Both the position numbers and the translations under genes were made by a program. This document shows positions 33,606 to 40,814 of a stretch of DNA of 64,000 bases, one piece after another. The notes below the pieces were generated by a model. It ran no database searches and was not told the DNA's origin. It worked only from the letters and a program-made list of their open reading frames with translations. Each line of letters begins with the position of its first letter. Position 1 is the first letter of the stretch. The DNA comes from Cellulomonas wangleii. Lineage in GTDB: Bacteria; Actinomycetota; Actinomycetes; Actinomycetales; Cellulomonadaceae. The stretch lies in assembly GCF_018388445.1 (NCBI RefSeq), contig NZ_CP074405.1:868001-932000 (forward strand), in the 5' to 3' direction.

Positions 33606-36600
33606 GTGACCGCTCCCGCCCGTACCCCCGGCACCCCCGCCGGCACCTCGGTGCCCGCCGAGGGTGACGCCGCCACGGCCGAGCGCACCGACGCGGTCGA
33701 GGCCCCGCCGGTGGCGCTCGTGGAGCCGCCGTCGCCCGCCGAGGTGCTCGAGGGCGCCGTCGCGACGTGGCGTGCCGCGCTCGTCGAGGCCGCCGGCGCC
33801 TCGACGCTGGCCGACGTCGACCAGCTCGGCGACGCCGCCCTCGACCTGTCGTCCGCCCACCCCTCCGGCATGGCCCAGCTCTTCGCCGGACGCCCCACAC
33901 GCCTGTCCAACCTCGTGCGCGAGCCCGGTGCCCTGTCCAGCGCCCGCCGGCGGGCGCGTGCCGTCAGCGCGCGCGCCGCCGGGTACACGCAGCGCTACGG
34001 GATCGCCTCGACGTCCCTGGCCATCGGCGTCGCCACCTGGACCGACCGCTCCAGCGCCGACCTCGGGTCCGACGACGTCGGCGCGCTCGCGCACGTCACC
34101 CGCCACCCCCGGCCGGAGGGCGCGCGGGGCGGCGGCGAGACCCGCGACCCGGCCGTCCGTACGGTGCGCGCACCGGTGCTGCTGCGTCCGGTCGGGCTGC
34201 GCGCCCGCGGCAGCGGTGAGGGCGACTACGAGCTCGAGCTCGAGCCGTCCATCGAGGTGAACCCCGTCCTGGCCCGCGCGCTGCGCGGCCACGGCGCCCT
34301 GCTCGACCCCGCCGCCGTCGCCCGGGGCACGTTCAGCAGCTCCGGGTTCGACCCGCGCGGCGCGCTGCAGCGGCTCGCCTCCCTCGGTGAGGCGGTGCTG
34401 GAGGACTTCTCGCTGGTCGAGCGGGTCGTGGTCGGCACCTTCGTCCACCCGGGCCAGGTCATCGTCGACGACCTGGACCAGCTGGCAGGGACCCTCGAGC
34501 GGCACGACGTCGTGCGGGCGATGGCGGGGATCGCCGAGGCGCGCGAGGCGCTGGACGTGCCGCTGCCGGCGCCCGTCGTGGGGGACCCGGACCCCGCGCT
34601 CGAGCGCGGCGTCGGGGACCTGGACCCCGCGCAGCAGCACGTGCTGGACGTCGTCGCCACCGGCGCGCACGTCTTCGTCGACGCACCCACGGGCTCCGAC
34701 GTGACCGGCACCCTGGCCGCCGTCGTCGCCGACGCCGCCGCCGAGGGGCGCACCGTCCTGTACGTGCCGGGCCACCGTCGCGCCGCCGTCGCCCTGGTGG
34801 ACCGGCTGCGTCGCCTCGGGCTGGGGGAGATCGCCCTCGACGTCGAGCCGCACGCCGGGTGGCGCACCGCCGCCGCACGCCGCCTGCTGGGTGCCATGAC
34901 CCTCGAGCCGCCCGTCGTCGACACCGACGCCGTGCAGGCCGTCCGGGTCCCGCTGGTCGAGCACCGCGAGCGCCTGCGCGGGTACGTCGACGCGCTGCAC
35001 GCGCCGCGCGACCCGTGGGGGGCGTCCGCGTACGACGCCCTGCAGGAGCTGGCACGGCTCACGGCGACCCGGCCCACGCCCGCCACGACCGTCCGCCTGC
35101 ACCCCGACGTCGCGCGCGCCCTGGACCCCGAGCGACGCACCCGGCTCGCGCAGGACCTGGTGCGCGCCGGTGAGCTCGGCGCGTTCACGCTGCGCCCGCA
35201 GGACACCCCCTGGTTCGGTGCGGACGTGCGCACGGCGGCCGACGCGCAGGTGGTGCGACGCCGCCTCGACAGGCTGCTCGACGTCACGCTCCCGCTGCTG
35301 GTCGGGCGCGTCGCGCAGGTGGCCGCCGAGACCGGTCTGACCCGTGCGACCACGCTGGAGCAGTGGGCCGAGCAGCTGCGCATGCTCGACGGCGTGCGGG
35401 CCTCGCTCGACGTCTTCCAGCCGATGGTCTTCGAGCGCACCGCCGCCGACCTCGTCGCGGCGACCGCCACCAAGGAGTGGCGCGAGGAGCACGGCGTGCC
35501 GATGGGCTTCTGGCTGCGCCGACGCCTGCGCAAGCAGGCCAAGGACATGGTGCGCCCCGGTCGGCCGGTCGCCGACCTGCACGGTGCCCTCATCGAGGTC
35601 CAGGAGCGCCGCGAGGTGTGGCAGGCGCACTGCCCGGCCGGCGGCTGGCCGCGCCTGCCGGAGAGCCTGGCGGTCATCGAGGACGAGCACGGTGCGGTGC
35701 GGCAGGACGTCGAGGGACTCGCGGAGGTCCTCGCCACGACCCCGCTGGGCGGCGACCTGGCCGGCACACCGTTCGACGCGCTGCGCGAGCGCCTCAACCG
35801 GCTGCGGTCCGGTGTCGCCGCGCTGGAGACCCTGCCCGAGCGCACCCACCTGCTGCACGGGCTGCGGGCCGCCGGCCTGGGCGACCTGGTCGACGACCTC
35901 GCCGCCCGCCGCGTCGAGCCCACCCAGGCCCCCGCCGAGCTCGACCTGGCGTGGTGGAGCACCGTCTTCGAGCACGTGCTGGCCGCCGACCCCGCCCTGG
36001 CCGGGTACGACGGTGCGGCGCTCGGCGCGCTGTCCGCGCGTTACGCGCAGCTGGACCGCCGGCACGTCGTCAGCCGCACGGCGCCCGTGCTGGCCGCCGC
36101 GCTCGGCCGCATCGCGTCGGCGGTACGGGTGCACCGCGACCAGGCCGAGGGGCTGTTCGCCGAGCTCGTCGAGGAGCGCATGACGTCGCTGCGCGACACC
36201 GTCACGCGGTACCCCGACCTGGCGCGACGCCTGCGGCCGGTGCTGGTCGCCGGGCCGATGCTCGTCTCGCAGGTGCTGCCCGCGTCCCGCACGGTCGACC
36301 TCGTCGTCGTGGACGCGGCGGCGCACCTGCCGGTCGAGGCGGCGCTGCCCGCGATCGCGCGGGGCCGTCAGGTCGTCGTCGTGGGTGACGCCCGCTGCGC
36401 GTCCGGCAGCGCCGTGCGCGAGCTGGCCGGGGTCCTGCCGACGGTCGCGCTGCACGCCGACGCGTCGCGCCGGGACCCGTACCTCACGCGGTTCCTCGTG
36501 GAGCACGGCTACGAGGGGGTCCTGGTGCCCACGCCGCTGCCCGACGCACGTCCGCTGGTCGGGCTGGAGGTCGTCGACGGCACCGGCATGCCGGACCCGG

Positions 36601-38057
36601 CCACCAGCATGGTGGACTCGACCTCGGCCGAGGTCGAGCGCGTCCTCGAGCTCGTCGTCGAGCACGTCCTGCAGCACCCCGACGAGTCGCTGGCCGTCGT
36701 CACGCTCACGCCCCGTCACGCCGACGCCGTGCGGGAGACCGTCATGGGCGAGGTCCGCGACAACCCCGCGCTCGCGGCGTTCTTCGACGCCGGCCGCGCG
36801 GACCCGTTCGTCGTCGTCGACGTCGCCAACGTCGGTGGCCTGCGCCGGGACGCGGTGATCCTCTCCCTCGGGCTGGGGCGCACGCCGCACCGCCGCGTGC
36901 TGCACACGTTCGGGCCGGTCAGCCGGCCGGGCGGCGAGGGTCTGCTGCTCGACGCCCTGGGGTCCACCCGTCACCGGCTGACCGTGGTGGCGTGCTTCCG
37001 CGGCGACGACCTCGACCCGGACCGGCTGCGCGGCGCAGGGCCGCAGCTGCTGGCCGACCTTCTGCGGTTCGCCGCCGAGCGGGGCGCGCAGGGCGCCGCG
37101 CACGGTGCGGGGGAGCGGCCCGTCGGTGGTGCCGACCCCGACCGTCTGGTGCTCGACCTCGCCGAGCGGCTGTGGCGCCACGGGCTGCTCGTGGACGTGG
37201 ACCACGGCGTGCCCGGAGGGTCCCGGATCCCGCTCGTTGTCGGCCACCCCGACCTGCCCGACGAGATGCTCGTCGCGGTGCTGACGGACGACGACGCGTA
37301 CGTCGGCGAGCCGAGCGTGCGGGTGCGCGACCGCCTGGTCGCGGACCGGCTGGAGCGCCTCGGGTGGTCGGTGGTCCGTGTGTGGTCGGCCGCCGCGTTC
37401 CTTGACCCCCAGGGCGAGGTCGACCGGATCCGCCGCGCCGTGCACGCCGCGCTCGTCGCCCGCCGCCCGGAGTCCGCCGCCCCGGCGTCCACGCCGACGG
37501 CCCGGGTGCCCGAGCGCGTCGGGGACGACGACGGCGCAGGTGAGGGCGAGGAGAGCCGCCCCGTGCGCCCGTACGTGACCCACCCGGCCACCGGTGCCGT
37601 GCCGATGGTGCGGACCCCCACGGGTGCGGTGCCCGTGGTGCGCGAGCCGACCGGTGCGCTGCCGGTGGTGCCGCCGGCGACCGGTGCGGTGCCCGTGGTG
37701 CGCACGCCGACCGGTGTGATGCCGGTCGTCGGGTCCGCGCCCGTCGCCGCGGTGCCCGTCCCCGTCCCCGCCGCGCCCGCGCCCGTCGCGCGGGACGGCG
37801 GCGCGCCGGCGGGTGGTGAGCAGCTCGCGCTGCCGGTGCGGACCGCACCGCGCCCGGACGTGCGCGCGGGCCTGCCGATCAACGCGTACAGCGACGACCA
37901 GCTCGACGACCTGGTGCGCTGGCTGCGGTCGGACGGCGTCGAGCGCACCCGCGAGCAGCTCGCGGACGCCTTGCGCGCCGAGCTCGGCATCACGCGCCGG
38001 AGCCATCGCGTGGACTCGGCCGTGCGGTCCGCGGTCACCCGCGCGTTCACCGGCTGA
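33606..38057 (+). CDS. Very large helicase-like protein with degenerate ATPase motifs and C-terminal nuclease-like domain
   Basis: A 1483-residue protein of the SF1-helicase/REase type (AAA_11/AAA_12-like core plus an MTES_1575-like nuclease fold). The Walker A position reads APTGSDVTGT (about 359-369) with no Lys; the Walker B position reads VVVDAAAHLPVEAALPAIAR with D903 but Ala where the catalytic Glu is expected, though the surrounding RGRQVVVVGD is retained. The nuclease-like domain (~1178-1290) shows SVRVRDRLVADRLERLGWSV followed by VRVWSAAAFLDPQGE. Next are five TGAVPVVR-type repeats (~1328-1375) and a C-terminal domain beginning GLPINAYSDDQLDDLVRWLR. GTG 33606 is leaderless (TACCGT six bases upstream). 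It probably binds nucleic acid without normal ATPase cycling. Confidence 0.8.
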   Translation: MTAPARTPGTPAGTSVPAEGDAATAERTDAVEAPPVALVEPPSPAEVLEGAVATWRAALVEAAGASTLADVDQLGDAALDLSSAHPSGMAQLFAGRPTRLSNLVREPGALSSARRRARAVSARAAGYTQRYGIASTSLAIGVATWTDRSSADLGSDDVGALAHVTRHPRPEGARGGGETRDPAVRTVRAPVLLRPVGLRARGSGEGDYELELEPSIEVNPVLARALRGHGALLDPAAVARGTFSSSGFDPRGALQRLASLGEAVLEDFSLVERVVVGTFVHPGQVIVDDLDQLAGTLERHDVVRAMAGIAEAREALDVPLPAPVVGDPDPALERGVGDLDPAQQHVLDVVATGAHVFVDAPTGSDVTGTLAAVVADAAAEGRTVLYVPGHRRAAVALVDRLRRLGLGEIALDVEPHAGWRTAAARRLLGAMTLEPPVVDTDAVQAVRVPLVEHRERLRGYVDALHAPRDPWGASAYDALQELARLTATRPTPATTVRLHPDVARALDPERRTRLAQDLVRAGELGAFTLRPQDTPWFGADVRTAADAQVVRRRLDRLLDVTLPLLVGRVAQVAAETGLTRATTLEQWAEQLRMLDGVRASLDVFQPMVFERTAADLVAATATKEWREEHGVPMGFWLRRRLRKQAKDMVRPGRPVADLHGALIEVQERREVWQAHCPAGGWPRLPESLAVIEDEHGAVRQDVEGLAEVLATTPLGGDLAGTPFDALRERLNRLRSGVAALETLPERTHLLHGLRAAGLGDLVDDLAARRVEPTQAPAELDLAWWSTVFEHVLAADPALAGYDGAALGALSARYAQLDRRHVVSRTAPVLAAALGRIASAVRVHRDQAEGLFAELVEERMTSLRDTVTRYPDLARRLRPVLVAGPMLVSQVLPASRTVDLVVVDAAAHLPVEAALPAIARGRQVVVVGDARCASGSAVRELAGVLPTVALHADASRRDPYLTRFLVEHGYEGVLVPTPLPDARPLVGLEVVDGTGMPDPATSMVDSTSAEVERVLELVVEHVLQHPDESLAVVTLTPRHADAVRETVMGEVRDNPALAAFFDAGRADPFVVVDVANVGGLRRDAVILSLGLGRTPHRRVLHTFGPVSRPGGEGLLLDALGSTRHRLTVVACFRGDDLDPDRLRGAGPQLLADLLRFAAERGAQGAAHGAGERPVGGADPDRLVLDLAERLWRHGLLVDVDHGVPGGSRIPLVVGHPDLPDEMLVAVLTDDDAYVGEPSVRVRDRLVADRLERLGWSVVRVWSAAAFLDPQGEVDRIRRAVHAALVARRPESAAPASTPTARVPERVGDDDGAGEGEESRPVRPYVTHPATGAVPMVRTPTGAVPVVREPTGALPVVPPATGAVPVVRTPTGVMPVVGSAPVAAVPVPVPAAPAPVARDGGAPAGGEQLALPVRTAPRPDVRAGLPINAYSDDQLDDLVRWLRSDGVERTREQLADALRAELGITRRSHRVDSAVRSAVTRAFTG
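37588..37731 (+). repeat. Repeats encoding TGxxPVV motif within the helicase-like gene
   Basis: Five tandem units of about 27-30 bases encode ATGAVPMVR, PTGAVPVVR, PTGALPVVP, ATGAVPVVR and PTGVMPVVG in a Pro-rich, presumably disordered linker. Codons vary among units while the protein motif holds, which argues for selection on the motif rather than recent DNA duplication. Confidence 0.75.
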
Positions 38058-38140
38058 GGGACCCCGCACCCCTCCCGCGAGAGGCCGGCCCGGCGCGCCC
38101 GGGCGGGTGGGGTGCCGACCGGCGGTGGGAGGATCGGGGG

Positions 38141-38479
38141 ATGAGCACCGCCCGTCGTCGTCCCCGACGCGCCGTGCGGCCGTCCGGGACCGTCGGCTCC
38201 GACGAGTCCGTGCTGCGTTCCACGCTGCCGGCCGCACCGCCCGACCCGCCGCTCCCCGCAGGACGACCCGCCGCGCTTCCGGGGGCGGCGGCGCCCGACG
38301 GGCCTGGGGAAGGGGCGGGCGCGCGTCGGACGTCGGCGTCCGCCGGTATCCCGGCGGACGGTGCCGACGACCTGTGGCGCGCGACGCGCTCCGCCGACGA
38401 CAGCGACCGCGGCTGGGGTCGCGAGGAGCCGTCGTCGAACGACGACCGGCTGCAGCGCGACAAGCCGCCGCACTGGTGA
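38141..38479 (+). CDS. Hypothetical protein with conserved-looking C-terminal tail
   Basis: A 112-residue, mostly disordered Pro/Ala-rich protein whose last ~25 residues are distinctive: ADDSDRGWG then NDDRLQRDKPPHW. I recall tails of this type on short actinobacterial proteins of unknown function. Start ATG 38141 has GAGGAT exactly six bases upstream, so it looks leaderless. It follows the large helicase-like gene by 83 bases. No membrane segment or known domain is visible. Confidence 0.65.
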   Translation: MSTARRRPRRAVRPSGTVGSDESVLRSTLPAAPPDPPLPAGRPAALPGAAAPDGPGEGAGARRTSASAGIPADGADDLWRATRSADDSDRGWGREEPSSNDDRLQRDKPPHW

Positions 38480-38489
38480 CCGGCTGCCG

Positions 38490-38612
38490 GCGTCGGCGGC
38501 CGACCTGCCGGCGCCGGCGACCGACCTGCCTGCGCTGGTGACCCACCTGCCCGCTCGCGGCCGACCTGCCCGCGCTGGTGACTCACCTGCCGATGGTGAC
38601 CGCCCCGCCGGC
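38490..38612. repeat. Degenerate ~21-bp tandem repeats
   Basis: Repeated CGACCTGCCNGCGCYGGYGAC-like units run through the gap between the convergent hypothetical gene and mscL. At least five imperfect copies are visible. The array sits in a 176-base non-coding stretch with no other feature, and might contribute to termination. Confidence 0.55.
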
Positions 38613-38655
38613 GCTGATGCCCGACCGGCCGGACCACGTCAGCCGGCGGCGCGGC

Positions 38656-39267
38656 TCACGGTGCGGGCGGGACGCCCGGGGGCGCGGCGCCCGGCGGGGG
38701 CGGGGTCGTCGACCCGGGGTCGCCCGGTGAGGGCGAGAGGTCGTTGGCGATCGCGGGGGTGAGTCGCTGCGAGAGCAGGTCCCGGATCTCCTGGAGCAGC
38801 AGGATGTCCTCCGCCGGGGCGGCAGGCTCGTCCTCCTGACCCTTCTTGCGGCGTGCGGCGAGCGCGTTGAGCGGCAGGACGATGAGGAAGTAGATCGCTG
38901 CCGCGGTGATGAGGAACTGGATCAGGGCGTTGAGGATGACGCCGACCTGGACCGCCGCGATCGGGTCCTCGCCGGGGTCCGGGGTGCGCCAGGTGTACGG
39001 CCCGATGTTCCAGAGGTTCTCGAGGTTCGGCTTGCCGAAGATCCACCCGATGAGCGGGCTGATGAGGGCGTCCTGCACGGCAGCCACCACGGCGGTGAAG
39101 GCCGCGCCGACCACGACGCCGACGGCCAGCTCGACCGCGTTGCCGCGGGCGATGAAGTCCTTGAACCCCTCGAGCACCTTCGCCACGCCCTTGACCTGCG
39201 GTCTGTCGCCCACGGCCTTGATGCGGTCACCGGCTCCGCGCACGCGGTCACGCCTGTTGTTCGACAT
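38656..39267 (-). CDS. Large-conductance mechanosensitive channel MscL
   Basis: A 203-residue membrane channel protein that opens under turgor stress. The TM1 signature GFKDFIARGNAVELAVGVVV and AAFTAVVAAVQDALISPLIG are clear; TM2 is NALIQFLITAAAIYFLIVLP, followed by the charged cluster RRKKGQ and the C-terminal helix ILLLQEIRDLL. Two departures from the usual ~130-150 residues are an N-terminal basic extension of ~30 residues and a Pro-rich tail of ~30 residues. Start ATG 39267 follows a run of G. The next gene upstream on this strand ends 45 bases away. Confidence 0.94.
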   Translation of the reverse strand: MSNNRRDRVRGAGDRIKAVGDRPQVKGVAKVLEGFKDFIARGNAVELAVGVVVGAAFTAVVAAVQDALISPLIGWIFGKPNLENLWNIGPYTWRTPDPGEDPIAAVQVGVILNALIQFLITAAAIYFLIVLPLNALAARRKKGQEDEPAAPAEDILLLQEIRDLLSQRLTPAIANDLSPSPGDPGSTTPPPPGAAPPGVPPAP

Positions 39268-39312
39268 CCGAGCCCCCCGCCCGACGACAGCCGACCTGAC
39301 GTCCTCGATCGA

Positions 39313-39999
39313 TCATGGCACGACCACCGCCACGAGCCGCGCCGAGAGGGACGTCTCCGCGATGCGGACCGCCTCGTCCGGGGTGACGGCGACCAGGACG
39401 GGCGGCCCGGTGTCCGCCGACCCGCCCCCCAGCAGCCCGTCGGGCAGGTCCGCGCCCGGGGGCGCGGGGCGCACCAGTGCGCGCCGCGCGACCGTCTCGC
39501 CCGGGCCGCCCTCGTGCCGGGCGGCGACGAGGTCGAGGCGCAGGCCGGGCTCGAGCAGGGCGGCCACGGCGGGGTCGTCCAGCCGCACCGCGACCACGAC
39601 GGTGCCCGTCGGCCCCGTGAGGGTGGCGTCCACGAGCATCGTGGCCACCAGCGGGGTGCGGGCCGGCAGGTCCACGGCCGTGGACCTGCCCTCCGCCGCG
39701 GAGGTGCTGCTCAGGGCGCTCACGGGTGCGGCGGCGGGCGGGAGCGCGCTGACGACGAGGTCACCCGGCGCGAGCACCGTGCCGGCCGGGACGTCGTGCG
39801 CGAGCGTGACCACCGGCACCGTCGCCGGGGGCGGTGGACGTAGCGCGTGGACCACCACACCCGCGGCCGCACCGAGCAGGACTGCCGCGCACAGGAGGCG
39901 CAGCCGCCAGAGCACCGCACGGACCCGCAGCGGGGCAGGTGCCCGCGCGCTCGGCAGGGGCCGTGGTGTCGCGCCGGTCGTCGTGGGGAGGGTGGTCAT
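39313..39999 (-). CDS. SAF-domain membrane protein (CpaB/RcpC-like)
   Basis: A 228-residue protein with one N-terminal membrane helix (LRLLCAAVLLGAAAGVVVHA, residues ~33-52) and an exported SAF domain (VPVVTLAHDVPAGTVLAPGD, then ARTPLVATMLVD), as in the pilus-assembly protein CpaB/RcpC and antifreeze-like domains. The second half (DPAVAALLEPGLRLDLVAAR) matches the RcpC-type region. No pilus genes are nearby, so whether it serves Tad pili is unknown. ATG 39999 has TAGCGT six bases upstream, indicating a leaderless transcript. Confidence 0.78.
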   Translation of the reverse strand: MTTLPTTTGATPRPLPSARAPAPLRVRAVLWRLRLLCAAVLLGAAAGVVVHALRPPPPATVPVVTLAHDVPAGTVLAPGDLVVSALPPAAAPVSALSSTSAAEGRSTAVDLPARTPLVATMLVDATLTGPTGTVVVAVRLDDPAVAALLEPGLRLDLVAARHEGGPGETVARRALVRPAPPGADLPDGLLGGGSADTGPPVLVAVTPDEAVRIAETSLSARLVAVVVP

Positions 40000-40214
40000 G
40001 CCGCGACGCTAGGAGCGGGCGCCGTCGCTCTCGGGCTGCCGGCGCCGCGGCGGTGGACGCCGTCGACGGTCGCCGGGCTGGGGTCGGCTGGGCGGTCCGG
40101 CTGGGGGCACAGCCCGGTGCTGCGGGCTGGGGAGCGCGCCCCCGGCGGTGCAGCCGGCGCGGCCCGGCGGTGCGACGAGGCGTACCGCCCCGACGCGCCC
40201 CGGAACCGGGTCCG

Positions 40215-40571
40215 TCAGGCCGACGCGGCCGGTGCGGCCGCAGGCTTCGGGGACGAGGACCCCGACGACGAGGCCGAGGTCGACGTGCTCGACGCGTCGC
40301 CGGACGCGGCGGGGGTGCTGCCCGCCGTGGACGACGTGTCCGACGTGGTCGTCGACGAGGACGAGGACCGCCCCGAGGAGGACGAGGACGACGACGAGCG
40401 GGCGTCGTTGCGGTAGAAGCCCGACCCCTTGAACACCACGCCGACGGCGGAGAAGACCTTGCGCAGGCGCCCCTCGCACGCGGGGCAGACCGTCAGGGCG
40501 TCGTCGGTGAACGACTGCTGGACCTCGAACGCGTGGTCGCAGGCCGTGCAGCGGTAGGCATAGGTGGGCAA
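40215..40571 (-). CDS. FmdB-family zinc-ribbon protein with serine-rich tail
   Basis: A 118-residue protein. Its first ~55 residues are an FmdB-type regulatory zinc ribbon, with the metal-binding pairs CTAC and CPAC (MPTYAYRCTACDHAFEVQQS; LTVCPACEGRLRKVFSAVG), then VVFKGSGFYRND. The rest is a low-complexity Ser/Thr/Ala tail. The start is TTG 40571 (no ATG fits the conserved PTYAYRC beginning), with GGGAG just upstream. A CIRCE element overlaps its predicted promoter about 180 bases upstream, implying heat-shock control through HrcA. The molecular role of the family is unclear. Confidence 0.87.
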   Translation of the reverse strand: MPTYAYRCTACDHAFEVQQSFTDDALTVCPACEGRLRKVFSAVGVVFKGSGFYRNDARSSSSSSSSGRSSSSSTTTSDTSSTAGSTPAASGDASSTSTSASSSGSSSPKPAAAPAASA

Positions 40572-40745
40572 CGTGGCTCCCGATGGTCGTCGGCCGGGCG
40601 TCCCCGGCGGTGCTCGGACACGGGTCCTGCGGTGGCCGGGTGGGCACGGGCGCGCCGGTGCACGGGCGGGGACGTCACGGCGCCGGGTGGGCGCGCGGGT
40701 CACGACGCGGGTGTCGCCGGATGCCGCCGCGTGCCGCCGGGGCGG

Positions 40746-40772
40746 CTGGCACTCTCAGGATCCGAGTGCCAA
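40746..40772 (-). promoter_or_regulatory. CIRCE element (HrcA operator)
   Basis: CTGGCACTC, nine bases, GAGTGCCAA: the CIRCE architecture (consensus TTAGCACTC-N9-GAGTGCTAA) with both GCACTC/GAGTGC half-site cores intact. On the minus strand, TTGACG (40789-40784), an 18-base spacer and TCGGAT (40765-40760) form a promoter that the element overlaps, the usual arrangement for groES/groEL, here reading into the FmdB-type gene. The leaderless penicillin-acylase promoter (TACCCT 40803) lies just beyond on the plus strand. Confidence 0.8.
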
Positions 40773-40814
40773 CTGTAACCCACCGTCAAGCGCCGCCGCG
40801 GGTACCCTGCCAGC

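Noticed and set aside
33420..38546. A 1708-codon open frame on the minus strand opposite the helicase-like gene
   Set aside because: It is Arg/His/Gly/Val-rich with no domains or ribosome site, and it mirrors the codon bias of the plus-strand gene; long antisense frames are expected at this GC content.
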